The notes beneath the pieces were generated by a model, which made no database searches, was not told where the DNA came from, and saw only the letters and a program-made list of their open reading frames with translations. The position numbers and the translations under genes are program-made. 64,000 bases of DNA from Heterodera schachtii (lineage: Eukaryota; Nematoda; Chromadorea; Rhabditida; Heteroderidae), in assembly GCA_023374025.1 (NCBI GenBank), contig SIJG01000080.1, positions 179,941 through 243,940 of the forward strand, in the 5' to 3' direction. This document shows positions 38,461-50,153 of the stretch, piece by piece; position 1 is the first letter of the stretch; the number at the start of each line of letters is the position of its first letter.

Positions 38461-38744
38461 TTATTATAAACATTTTTATTAAATGTATTTTTGTTAAAAG
38501 TTTTAATTTCTTAACGGCAACAAATAAATATAACCCTTAAAATTAAAAGAGAACAAAATTGCCCTTCTTTTCCCGCACTAATGCACTAATAAATTTTCGA
38601 AAACAAAAGAGAACAGAGAAGGGGATGGTTTCATATTCTTCTAAAATATTATTTTATTTTGCTTGCACAATTATTATTAATATATGTGGTCAAAATATTT
38701 TTTTTTCTTTTGCTTCAATAATACATTTATCAAATATATAAAAA

Positions 38745-38965
38745 CACGGCAGCATACCCGAGCATGAAAAAGCGAACCAATCAATACCTATAGGCTGAGG
38801 GATTGGTGCCAAATTAATGTCTTGGGTCTCGCTTTACAAATTTAATCGCTTTTCCAAGTTTTAAGAATTACTCTTTTTCTCTAATTCTCTCCTCTCTCCT
38901 ATAGTGAATGCGCATCTCTCTGCCAGCGTACCCGCGCGGATTTTTACCCCTATACTACTAATATG
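38745..38965 (+). repeat. dispersed repeat family, plus-strand copy 2
   Basis: The closest relative of the 24.1-kb copy, matching through CTCTCTCCTATAGTGAATG and CCCTATACTACTAATAT. The two local copies lie about 500 bp apart in direct orientation, and the sequence before each also shares a TTCCCG(C/T)ACTAA block. Non-coding. Confidence 0.75.
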
Positions 38966-39201
38966 CTTTAAAACCCCAAAATATTCGAATAGAAATTTAT
39001 TTGATAATTAAATTTAAACAATTCTATCTGGTACGTAAACAAATGAAAAAAATACCAGAAATACATAAAAATGAAAATCTGGGCTTTAGAATTTGGAAGA
39101 ATGTAAATTTTTTAATTAATATCTCTGACATCGTCAGTCAACAAAAATTCCATTTAATTGTTAACTAAAAATATAAAAATTGATAAATGAAAGTTGTTAC
39201 T

Positions 39202-39339
39202 TCAATTTAATAATTTAAATAAAGAAATATTTTTTGTCAGACTCATTCTTTGCTTCGCAGTCGCTGATCCGACCGCATAAATTCCTTTGGCCACCAAATT
39301 CGGACGCGATTTCAACTCTTCTCCGATATACTGGACCAT
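39202..39339 (-). pseudogene. coding-like fragment of unknown protein
   Basis: A 45-codon minus-strand frame starting MVQYIGEELKSRPNLVAKG, with GIYAVGSATAKQRMSL following and a stop at 39,202. Composition and local GC content look coding, unlike the overlapping 71-codon frame on the same strand. The frame continues upstream of the ATG for a few codons (KCNQLHA), so this may be the last exon of a lost gene. Family not recognised. Confidence 0.3.
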
Positions 39340-41509
39340 GGCATGCAACTGATTGCATTTCGTAATTTTTTTTCCTTATTTTTAAATCTAAATAAAATTG
39401 TTCTTCATATGGCCATAAAATATGGACCAAAAATCGCGAAATATTGATATAAAGTTGTAAAAATACAGATAAACATTTTCAATTTTTAGCGAATAATCAA
39501 CCTCAAAATCGAAAGTTTCCAAATTTTTATCATAAATTTATCAGTTGTACGAAACTTAAATTATTCAATATTCTCGAGAAATTTTGCTAAAAAATTTGGG
39601 TCAAAGGCCAATTTAACTATACATATTTAACGGCTGTCGGGAAATGCGTCACTGAAAATTTTAGTGTCATAAAAACCAACTTCCTTAGTATTTTATTTTA
39701 ACATTCATCTTTTTACCAATTTTGGTTTTAAATTTCGCCTCTGACATTATTATCTTATTATTTTATTTGACATTCTATAAATATTTGTTTTGTATTTTAT
39801 CATCATACAATTTATCGCAACAAATTCCACTTCTTAAGCTTTCAAAATGTTTTTGTAAATATTCTCTTATTTTTACATTATAACGCCTTTTTTATGCGAT
39901 AAAATTTATTTATATGACTTCATAAAATTGGGATGTAACACCTGATTAATCACAGAAGAATTTAAAGTATGAATAGACGCAATATAAATTATTATTTTTA
40001 GAAAAAAGTACATAAAATTTAATATCGCTTATTGCTTTACATAGTGAAACTACCTATAATATTAAAGAAATAAAATTACCAAATAAATTCTTTTTTTAAT
40101 TCTCTTGTTGCATTATAAATTATGATTTAGAGTTATTAGTGGTATTCGATGTTTTTGAGAATTCAGATATTTAAAAAACTAAATACCTATTAAAAGAAAG
40201 CGTTAATTATCTAATGTATTAAATATTAGGTTATTTTATTTTTTAAATTAATTTTATTCAAAGCAAACAGCCTCTTGTTTTCAGTTTAATATTTATTCCT
40301 TTATAATAATGATACGAAAATTATATTTTAGAGAATAATTATTAGGTAGAACTGTGATTAATTTGTATATTTAAATTTAAAATAATAATCAGGAAAAATA
40401 AATCTAGTAATTTTTATTAACAACTCACTCTCGGCATTAAGAAAGTAAATGGATGTACTTTGGGTGCGCAAAATTTCGCGCTTTATTCTGATTATTTTCA
40501 ATTTATTTGAAATTTTTTTTATATTATATTTTCAATTTTACAGAAGTGTCGCTCATCAGGAAATTTAATATTTATAATATCATTCCACTCGATTTCAAAA
40601 AAAACTTATGTTTAATGTAAATTGACTTGAAACTAAAATTCAAATATTAATTTAAATAATTAATTGCATAAATAACATAATTTTTAAATAAAAAATAAAA
40701 CCAAAAAGTTTTTGCAAAATTTAAATGCTTTGTGATCATGGAAAAACCAATAAAATTGACAATTTTAAGTCATGTACAGAATAAGATGAAAATTAACTAA
40801 TGATATCGGAGTATAATGGACATTATAAAGATAAATTCAACAAAATACAAGATTTTTCAGACAAATCTTTAAATTTTTTGGAGCAATAAAATTAGTGTAA
40901 GAACAATATAATTAGAGATAATGTATTAAAAGAAGCAATTAAAATATTAAAAATAATTATTAAATTAACGTTTTTAACATCTTCTCCAGTTACTTTTTTG
41001 TTTTTTGTCCATGCATGAAATTTAGAAAAAAAACACATCAGGTTCTATCGCCGATGGAATCACTTTTAAATTTATTTATAGATTTTGCGGAAATAAGGTG
41101 CTAGTGCTTAAACTTATTTATATGATAAAATTAGCCTACAAATTTTATATTCATAAGCCGGTAAACATACAAATTTCTGGTAATACAGTATAGTTGACCG
41201 AATTCGCATAGTTCGATTACCAGAAGCGTAAAAAACCTGATCTTATTTAATAATACAAAGTCAACTACTATACTCATCAATTCATAACGTTCAATGTTAA
41301 TATTAAACAAATATTAAAAATAAATGCAAATAAAAAAGTACTAATAATAATTTAATTTAAAATTGCTAATTTAAAAATAAAAAATCAACTAAACAAAATT
41401 TATATAATAACTATAAGCAGCTCCTTTTGGAAAAATATTTAAAAATTGTTTTAACATTTCATTTATTTAAAAAAATACAATAGATTACACGAAGCCGCAC
41501 TTCCGAACA

Positions 41510-41634
41510 AGAAGTAAAAATTATAATGCTAGTCGATCAAAAAATTGCCGAATTATTGGGCACTACAAAACAATCATTAGCCAAATACAATTTGGATTTT
41601 AAAGAAAAAGTGATGATGATCTGAATCAGGTCGA
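41510..41634 (+). pseudogene. helix-turn-helix remnant
   Basis: A frame of about 38 codons contains DQKIAELLGTTKQSLAKYN and ends in a stop. The KIAExLG...SL pattern matches the helix-turn-helix units of the broken gene at 20.2-20.6 kb, so it may be a stray piece of the same family. Confidence 0.3.
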
Positions 41635-41705
41635 TTGAGTAAAAATTTGTTTATTTAAACATTTTATTCTATTTATTTGTGCATTCATTAGTGGTTATGT
41701 TTTTT

Positions 41706-41813
41706 AATTACCGTATTTATTGAAATAAAACCCCCGGGTATTTTATTTTTCAAACTTCCTCAAAAAAAGGTTCAAATTCAGAGGGGCTTTTATTTCAATA
41801 ATACGGTATTAAT
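41706..41813. mobile_element. small hairpin MITE
   Basis: About 108 bp with terminal inverted repeats: left ATTACCGTATTTATTGAAAT followed by AAAACCCC, right GGGGCTTTTATTTCAATAAT followed by ACGGTATTAAT. The arms differ by one or two bases. It is too short to encode anything and looks like a miniature inverted-repeat element, possibly with a TA target. Confidence 0.7.
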
Positions 41814-44019
41814 TTTTACGAAATAGTTGAAACATTTTTATTTTTTTAATTCAAATATTTTCTTAAATCGTTTTTATTTGTTATTAAAAAAATTTTAAAA
41901 ATGCACGAAATATAATACTGATAAAAACGGAAAAAAGGTAATAGCCGAAAAGAATACAAATTAACTAAAATGGTAACCCAAAACAATCACAGCAAAAAAA
42001 AATAGTTATGTATAAATAAATATTAATATTTTAAAATGATTTTAGAATAAATTTATCTGCTCCACCAACCTACAATTTGCAATTCATGAGTTAATTTCAG
42101 GTAATTGTATTTGATTAATTTATTATTTACTTAATTTGCTTTGTTATTTAATTAATATTAAAATACAAGTATTTCGACAACTGTTTTTAAAAAATTACAC
42201 CTTGTCGCAGTTTATAAATAATAATTTTAATTTACGTATTAAAAATAGTTTTATGCATTAGTGCATAATCCTTTTTTACGATATTATTTTAATAGATTTA
42301 TTATTATTTTTTCATTAAAAGATTATTTTATTGTATAAATTAAAATTTCAACAAAATTTCTTCGGCAAAACTTATTTTTTTTAAAAAGGTTTTTGTTACT
42401 TGTGCCAATGACAATTAATAATTCCATTTGACTACTTTCGGCAATTGCAATAAATAAAAAAATTTTGAAAATACTATAAGAAATACAAAGAAAGTTGATT
42501 TTTAATTTATTTTTTATTTTCTTGTATTTTTCTTACAAATTTTTCACCAAAATTCTTAAATATCCCAAAGAGCCGCGTAGTTGATCCTTAATCCAAAGTC
42601 CATTTTAGAGTGAATTTTGGTTCATCCTTAATAATTTTTTCAGAAAAAATTTTCTGGTTTCAAGCTTTTTCCGAATTATCAGATTACCATCAGTAATCTG
42701 ACGAATATGGGGTAATTAAAATTTTTTATAAGCTTCAAATGTATGCTTCTGGTGCATATTTATGATCAAAAAAGAAGGCTTTTCATTTGTAAAATACATG
42801 TTTTTTTTGCATATTGTCTTGCAAAATTTCAAATTAATTTCGTCTATTAGAACCTTCTAAAAGCCCAAATTCGCGGGTGATCCTATAATTTTGTGTCACA
42901 TTAATTATTTTATTTCATTAAATTTTAATTTGGATGCTTTAAGAAAAAGATATGGTGCATTAAACCGTGATTGAAAAACCAGATTTTTGACAATTTTTGT
43001 CCGACCCATTTAAATTTTCATTTCGAAGACATTTTTTTGTATAAAATTATCTAAAGGAAAATAAGTAAAATTTATAAAATGAGGACTTTTCGAAAGAATG
43101 TTTAAGATTAGAAGAAAAAGTTCAAATATTTTGCCAAATATACCTAATTTTTCAAAAAATTATCTATTATCGAAAAAATGACTAATCAGGTTTTAATATA
43201 ACAATTATTTATATATAAATAAAAGATAAACGAAAAAACAAACACATTTTGAAAAATCTGGAGAGTGCAACAAAAGTGAAAACAAACGCGCGGAAAAGTA
43301 CTCTTGGAACTGGCACATGTTAATTAGAGAGAGGTAAAAGATCTTGAAATAAAATTATAAAATTATAGAGAACCCAAAAATATTTTTAAATTTTTTTGGA
43401 ACTACAAAAACACTCAGCACAAGAAAAATTAAAAAAAAAATTAAAATTAATAAAAAAACGGTCGAAAAAAATAAAAAATGCTTTTTTGAGAGGATTATTG
43501 AAAGTTATTACAATGCAAGAGATAAGCAAATCTATACAGCAAAAGATAATGTAAATAAATTTGTAGTAGTATAATAATAAAAAAAATTAAATGTTGTTTA
43601 CTTAATTTTGCGAAAAAAGAGAATAAAAATTTGAACAAATAAATACCGAAATATTTAAATTTTCCAAAATCAAATTCGCATGGAAAAGAATACAATCAAA
43701 ATAATTAAATAATAAGAAAATTATTATAACCATGAAACAGATTAAAGACCAATTAAAATAGTTCATCTATTCAGATTGCGTAATCACAAATATAAAATAA
43801 AAATCATAAATTTATTAAAATTATTATACAGCAACTCTTCAAAAAAATGGAAATAGGGAATTCCGGATCAGTCCAATTTTTATTTTAAAATAACAAAAGC
43901 ACACAAGTCATCATTAAAAATTATTCAAAATTATCCTAAATTCTTAATATTATATCTTAAAAATAAAATTTCATATATTTATTGCTTTTGAAGTAAAACT
44001 TAAAAAATTATAGTTTATA

Positions 44020-45232
44020 TAGGGTTAAGCCCCGAGCCCTCGGGGGGCAAAAAGTCGGGGGCCGGGGACCTCGGGGTGCGACATGTCGCGGGTCGGGTCG
44101 GGGGGGAGCTCAATTGTCGGGGGTCGGGGACCCCGATCGGGTAGTGATCAACGAAATTTTTTAACGAAAAAACAATTTTTTCTTTTTAAATGCTCGTAAA
44201 TCTTCCTTTTTTCACTTTAATCATCTAATTCGTTAGCGCCAGTACGAGTGAGTACAATCTGGCCTTTAAACCAGGGCTTTCATTTGTTCTTATTTATAAG
44301 AATGTTCTGATTTTGGGGTAGCTACGAAAATTGTTCAGATTTCTTAAATATATTTATAATTATGAAATTTTATGACATAATGTCATTAAGCAGGGTTCGT
44401 AAGTGTCATTATTCCTTATTTCTAAGATTTTTCTTTTTTTCAGGCTTCACCTAAACTTTTTAAATTTTTTCTGATTAATGTTTTATTTCGCTGGTTTTTG
44501 AGAAAAAAACTTTAAAATGGCCATTTTTATGTAAAAAATGCTACCAAAACTTGCAACTTTCGATTTTTTTTTACGGCGGCACCTATCGGCCGGGCCAGGT
44601 GCTCGTACGAAGACGACCCGGACCCCCTATCGGTACCGTCAGTCTGCAAAATTGTTCTTACAAATTTTCTCAAAATCGTGCAAAAATTGATGATTTTTGG
44701 TGAAAATATGCGGGCAAAATGAACTCAAATTTTCAAAAAATTCTCCCGGCGGCGCCTCTCGGCACCGCCGGCCCTAAAATTTAATAGCATTTTGATCAAA
44801 AAATTGTAAAAATTTACTGATTTGAAAAATGTTGCTAAATGTTATTATTTTTGACCCTAAAATCTAATTTTTTGACCTTGGTGTTGATATTTTGAAAAAT
44901 TAACGATCGGCACCATGGTTTTGGGTGGGGCGGTGGTGATAGGCGCCACCGGAAACTTTCTCGTAATTTTTAATGAATTTTATTAAGAAAATTTGTTTAA
45001 AATCTCAAAAATTTTCAATATTTCCCGCCTTCGTGGATGAATTAACTTTTAAATTTTTAAAACGCTCGGAGTCCCCAATCCCCCGAAATAGTGTCGGGGG
45101 GTCGGGGGGCAAAAAGTCGGGGGTCGGGGACCTCGGGGGACGACATGTCGGGGGTCGGGTCGGGGGATCGGCCCAAAAAACGTCTCGGGTCGGGTCGGGG
45201 GCCGGGGGGCTCGGGGTCGGGGCTTAACCCTA
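44020..45232. mobile_element. G-rich terminal-inverted-repeat element, non-autonomous
   Basis: The left end TAGGGTTAAGCCCCGA is matched by an inverted copy at the right end (ending GGGGCTTAACCCTA). Just inside each end is a block of GTCGGGG repeats sharing GGGGGGCAAAAAGTCGGGG and GACATGTCG. The two G-rich blocks (44,031-44,145 and 45,068-45,222) run in the same direction, so beyond the short TIR the ends are direct rather than inverted. The interior includes two GC-rich patches (about 44,573-44,640 and 44,745-44,775) and no convincing gene; frames through the G-rich blocks are repetitive Gly/Arg/Pro artefacts. The G-rich blocks could form G-quadruplexes. Confidence 0.7.
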
Positions 45233-48186
45233 GTTTTATAATATTTTGCATTAACAACATAAAGATTAAGATAATTATTAAGTAAATAAATATATATGTA
45301 GGACAACCAGCACAGAATTTAATTAAATTGATGATATTAAAACAAACAAACAATATGATGAATTAAGAAAAAACAAATTATTCAATTGATAAAACAACAT
45401 TTTCTGACCAAACAAACACTGAAAAATACCGAAATATTTTCCCCTTTCTAACGATGGAGTATGTTTGCATTTTAATTTAATTCAATAATCCATGATTAGT
45501 AATATTTAAATAATTTATGCAACAAAATTTCTTTTATTATATTAGAGAACGGCCTTTTTTTCTGCGCACTAGTTTCGATATAATAATTGAAGCTTCTACG
45601 ATAACTTTTATTATGCTTTTTTTTTTTTTTGCCTTTTTGGCATTTTTTTGAAAAATTCAATTCGGAAAACAAAGCCCATCTGAATTTTGATTCTATGACA
45701 GTAATTCTTATCAACTTGTAATTTAATGGTTTATTGTTTTTCAGTTGTGTCGTAACTTTTTCAGTAGTTCCCTTTTAATTGTTGATCAACTTTCGTTTTT
45801 TATCATAATTTTGTTAATCAAAATTAAAATTTTTTTTCTCTTTTATTAATATAAAATTCCCTGTGATTGAAGCAATCAATGCTGATTTTTAGATGTTAAA
45901 GCAAAGAAGCATTTCTTCTTTATTCAGTATGCTTTGATGGATAGTAGTCATTTCCTACATTTCATTGCGTATCTCTTTCTTCTCTTTGTGCGGGACAGTA
46001 TGAGACAAATGTTTATAATCAAATTGTTTTGGGTCGTAACTTTTTTAAATGACGACCGATCTTAACGATTTTATCGAGGCAATCATCGACTAAAGTAAGA
46101 GGGAGATAAACACATCTTTAAAAAAAAAATTAATTTTTTGTAAGGTCAGGTGGCTAAGAAAGCACTTTTTCTTCCCATTTTAGTTTAAAATGAGCATTCG
46201 GCAGCAACCAATAAATTCTCGTTGTTGTTGAAAGCACATTTTTCAAAAAAAAAATTTAGTGATCAAAATCATAGTTTTAGCCTCGTTTGTCCTTAATTGA
46301 AAAATTTTTTGGGAGCCTTGCTTATAATCATATATGTGAAGATATTTTATTTTTTGCTAATTTTGCAACGTTTTTGTTAAATGTAATCAATTTATAAAGA
46401 TAAATTTAATTTAAAAATATATTCTCATACATTTATTTGCTTACAAAAAATTAGCATCATCAAATATATCTCAAAATTATCTTATCAAAATTCGCAATTA
46501 AATTTGGGTTGACTCCTCAGCAGGTGATTATCAAAAAATGGTTTGAGAGTTGTAAAGATGAAATCAAATAACCCATTTTAACTGTTAAAAGTGAAAAAAA
46601 TGCTTTACGAAAAATACACAAAATTAATTTAACTGATTGAATGAATAAATGATTTCAAGGTGATCTGAAAACTCGAGAATATCTTAAAATCGGGAAAATT
46701 TTCGTAAAAATTCCTAAGGCGTTTGAAAAATTTTTCTTGAAAAAATTATTAAGCCCATCTGAAAGAGCAAAAAATTCTCAACAAAGAACAACTAAATAGA
46801 AAAATATTTAAATTTTTGTAAAAAACCTTTATGTGTTTCTTGAAATTCATTATTTATTAAATGCAAATTAATGTAAATTAAAAGATGCGTAATCATAAAA
46901 AGGTGTAAATTCGTAATGTATTTAAGATACGAGTCGGAATTATATACTTTGATAAAAATATTTTATTAATTTTTATGATTTTATTTCAATAAAAAAATGA
47001 AAATTTGTGGTAAATTCAATATGAAAAATATGCAAAAATCTGCGGCGGTAATACAATTGATTGAAAATCGTAGCTGTTAAACCTATGCCAACCATACAAA
47101 TTTTTTATACACAATTTACATAATGATAAAATTCTAATTTTATCAAACAAAACATATAAATCAAAATTACAGATATTTAAATTTCAATTAAGATTTAGCA
47201 ATTGACTTAAAATTCAAATACTGATGAAAAAACCAACTGCGGTAATGCATTTTGTGTCAACTTGTATTATTTAATCAATACAAAATAAATAATAAAGTTA
47301 AACAAATTAATAGGTCACAAATAAAAACAACATTCTCCAATAAAAAGTTTAAATTATATAAATAAAATCTTCTCATTCGCATAGTAATCAATAAATATTA
47401 GTTAATTTGTACTTTTTAAATCATTCACCTCACCAGTTAAATTATATACATTTTAACTCATAAAAACTGTTATTGTTGAACAAATGAAAAATATAAAATC
47501 AATTTATTTAATTTATCATTGAAAAAGCGATTTTTAATTAAACCAATTAAATCAAACTTCAAAATTTTTTTACATATTATAACTCTTTTGTACAAAAAAG
47601 CTATCGCATATAGTATTTGCACATATGACCCAAAATTTCCTTGTAGACACGACGCAAGAAAAAAAATATTAATAAAAATATATGTTATTTTATTGCAATT
47701 TTATAAACATAAAAAATAGCAATTTTCAAACAAAAAAATTTATAAATATTATTTTTAAAAATTCTTTAGAAAAACAAGAGAAAAAAATTATTATTTTAGG
47801 TCCTTTCAAACTTTTTTAAATAAAATATTTAATTCAATTAAAATAAATTTTTCAGAAGAACTTATTTAAAAATTTAAAAATGGTTGCATTTTCTAATATT
47901 AGCTGCGTAATGAAAGGAACAGAGGTCTTCATATGATTATTAAACTAATTTTTTATAAAAAATTATTTATAAAATAATTTATTTTCACATAAGACAAAAA
48001 GAAAAGAATAAGTAAATTCAAAAAATGTAAAACAAATTAAAAATAAATAATTAAATTTAACTCCTTTTTCTGCTCAAAATTTAAGCTATTGAAATAAAAA
48101 ATCAAATGCCTAAAAAATGACAATTCTTTACTATTAATTTGTGTTGCTATATAATTGGGAAATGATCCACACGCAATAAAACTCAG
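45233..48186. other. AT-rich intergenic sequence
   Basis: No credible gene, RNA or repeat. The frames at 45,496-45,714 (minus) and 47,519-47,719 (plus) are low-complexity. Confidence 0.5.
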
Positions 48187-48400
48187 GAATGAAGGCAATA
48201 AAAAAAGATGAAATTACTATGATATAAAAAATAACAATTTATAAATTTTAAAGAAATTACTAAAAAAAATGAAAGCAAAAAATATTACAAATTTTACATG
48301 ATTCACCTTTATCCAATTCTAATAGTTTAATTATTTTTAACTTTTTTTAGAACATATTCTCTGTTTTTCTATTCTTTTTTTATCTCTCTTCGCCTTCTTT
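48187..48400 (+). repeat. 215-bp direct repeat, copy 1
   Basis: Nearly identical to 48,586-48,800: both begin AATGAAGGCAATAAAAAAAG and end ATCTCTCTTCG(C/T)CTTCTTT, with only a few differences. Confidence 0.9.
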
Positions 48401-48585
48401 TATAAAAATCCGGAAAATTTGTTAACCGACTCCGAAAACCCTAAAATAGACTTATTCCGGATTTTTATAAACTTTAATTTTTGTTCTTCTGGATATTTCG
48501 TGGGGGTGGCCAAACGTTTGTTTTTTCACTAAACCTTTCGTCATTAAATATTTTATCACTAAATTACCCATTTGCATTTATTGAA

Positions 48586-48800
48586 AAATGAAGGCAATAA
48601 AAAAAGATGAAATTACTATGATATAAAAAATAACAATTTATAAATTTTAAAGAAATTACTAAAAAAAATGAAAGCAAAAAAATATTACAAATTTTACATG
48701 ATTCACCTTTATCCAATTCTAATAGTTTAATTATTTTTAACTTCTTTTAGAACATATTCTCTGTTTTTCTATTATTTTTTATCTCTCTTCGTCTTCTTTC
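48586..48800 (+). repeat. 215-bp direct repeat, copy 2
   Basis: Second copy, about 190 bp after the first. It ends immediately upstream of the (AAC)n tract and the zinc-finger-like gene, so the duplication may include that gene's 5' region. Confidence 0.9.
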
Positions 48801-48828
48801 TCTCTCCTTTTCTCTATCTGGAGACAAC

Positions 48829-48831
48829 AGC

Positions 48832-48883
<52 letters not shown>
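48829..48883 (+). repeat. (AAC)n microsatellite
   Basis: About seventeen AAC repeats. Read forward it gives poly-Asn; the opposite strand gives a meaningless poly-Leu frame. Confidence 0.95.
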
Positions 48884-49416
48884 CCCAAACCCTGCTTGAC
48901 CTACAACCGGGCCCCTCAAAAAAGGGACGGAAGCCTCGCTTGGACAAAGGCCATGAGGAAATTGCTTCTGCAGTGAAGAAATCCAAGGCCATGGAAATTG
49001 AAGGTGGTTAGGTTTTTCTGTTAATTTGCTCAGATTTGCAAAATTTAGTGGATGAATCGCCCAAAAAACAACCGAAAAATGTGTTTGACTACTTCCATAT
49101 TTTGGAAATTGGGTCGCCCAAAGGTTTTTAACAAAATTTTGTTAAAAAATTGGCAAATTGTTTAGTATGGTGTGTTCACATTCATGTGCGATGAGTGTCG
49201 TGGCGAAAATTTCCGGCAGGGTAAGAGCAGTTTCAAACTCATCAATCAGAATGGCGAGCAGCAGCAGCGACTTGTTTTGCCCAATCGTTTTGCCATGACT
49301 GTGCAAAGCTGAACTTTGACTGCACCGATCTGATCTTAAAGCACAAAAAGAAGGATGAATCGGCAACGACAACGATGGCAAAGAGTTTCCGATGGACCAA
49401 AGATGAAGAAAAATGA
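48832..49416 (+). pseudogene. small zinc-finger-like gene remnant with poly-Asn tract
   Basis: Three exon-like segments on the plus strand. The first (48,832-49,003) encodes about 16 asparagines from the AAC repeat, then TLLDLQPGPSKKGRKPRLDK, and ends at a GT donor. The second (49,049-49,123) reads KKQPKNVFDYFHILEIGSPK. The third (49,166-49,416) reads YGVFTFMCDECRGENFRQ, then in a shifted frame CHDCAKLNFDC...LKH, and stops at 49,414. Two CxxC pairs with a later Cys and His suggest a small zinc-binding domain of no family I can name. The start is not found. Frame joins at exon 2/3 and near 49,290 do not agree, so the gene is damaged or the sequence contains errors. Confidence 0.35.
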
Positions 49417-50153
49417 ACCGAGTTGGCACACCAGAATATAAGGACGTTTTTTAAAAATTTATACTTGTTGGTCAAATGACAAGCTTTTTCTTTGTAATTC
49501 TGCCGAGCAATAAGCCAGGCTTTGTTGGAAATAAACAAATTAAAAACATTTGCCAAAGACGTTTGTGCTCGATGGGGCCGGGTGATTGTTTTGTGTTGTC
49601 AGGTATAATTTACCCAAACAGGCATAGAAAATCACATGGTTATTGGGACTGATTTTTGAGTTAAGTTGGGGAAAAGTTGGCACATTCAATTCATTATTTG
49701 TTTTTCACCTAATTTTAGCATCGAATTGGCGATGAAAACTGGTCGAAAAGGGTTTGGACAGTTTCTCACCCTTTTTATTTTGAATAAAATTTTCATCAAT
49801 TAAAAAACATTTTCTCAAATACAGGACAAAATTATAGCTTTGGGTGCTTTGTTCCCCCACTATTTTTCGATAGTTGTTTATCGGTTTATTAGATTTTAAA
49901 ATCTGCTTTATCCAACCCATTGAGCCCCCATCCCAATGCGAAACCCTTCCAAACAAAATTAATAACACCCTTTTTCTTCTTCCTTAAATTATTTTTTTAA
50001 ATGAAAGCATGCAAAATTTAAGAGGGGGTTATAATTAACTAGAAAAACATACAAAAAAGAAATGGTCGGAGGACAAACCAAAAATTTCTGTATAAATAAA
50101 GCTGTTTAGAGAAGTGAAATAAACGGTTAAACATGGGATAATGCTAGGCACAT
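49417..50153. other. intergenic sequence between two host-like genes
   Basis: No gene seen. Minus-strand frames here (49,705-49,968 and those overlapping 49,142-49,556) lack motifs or are antisense to exon-like sequence. The left part may be 3' untranslated sequence of the convergent genes. Confidence 0.4.

Larger units (their letters stand above)
39340..44019. other. AT-rich gene desert
   Basis: Apart from the two small features at 41.5 and 41.7 kb, no exon, RNA gene or repeat can be supported. Confidence 0.5.

Noticed and set aside
45049..45353. Proline/arginine-rich frames on the minus strand
   Set aside because: They translate the G-rich transposon repeats in two frames at once, which is typical of repeat artefacts.
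48747..48992. Minus-strand frame with a long poly-Leu run
   Set aside because: Antisense of the (AAC)n tract and of a more plausible plus-strand exon.
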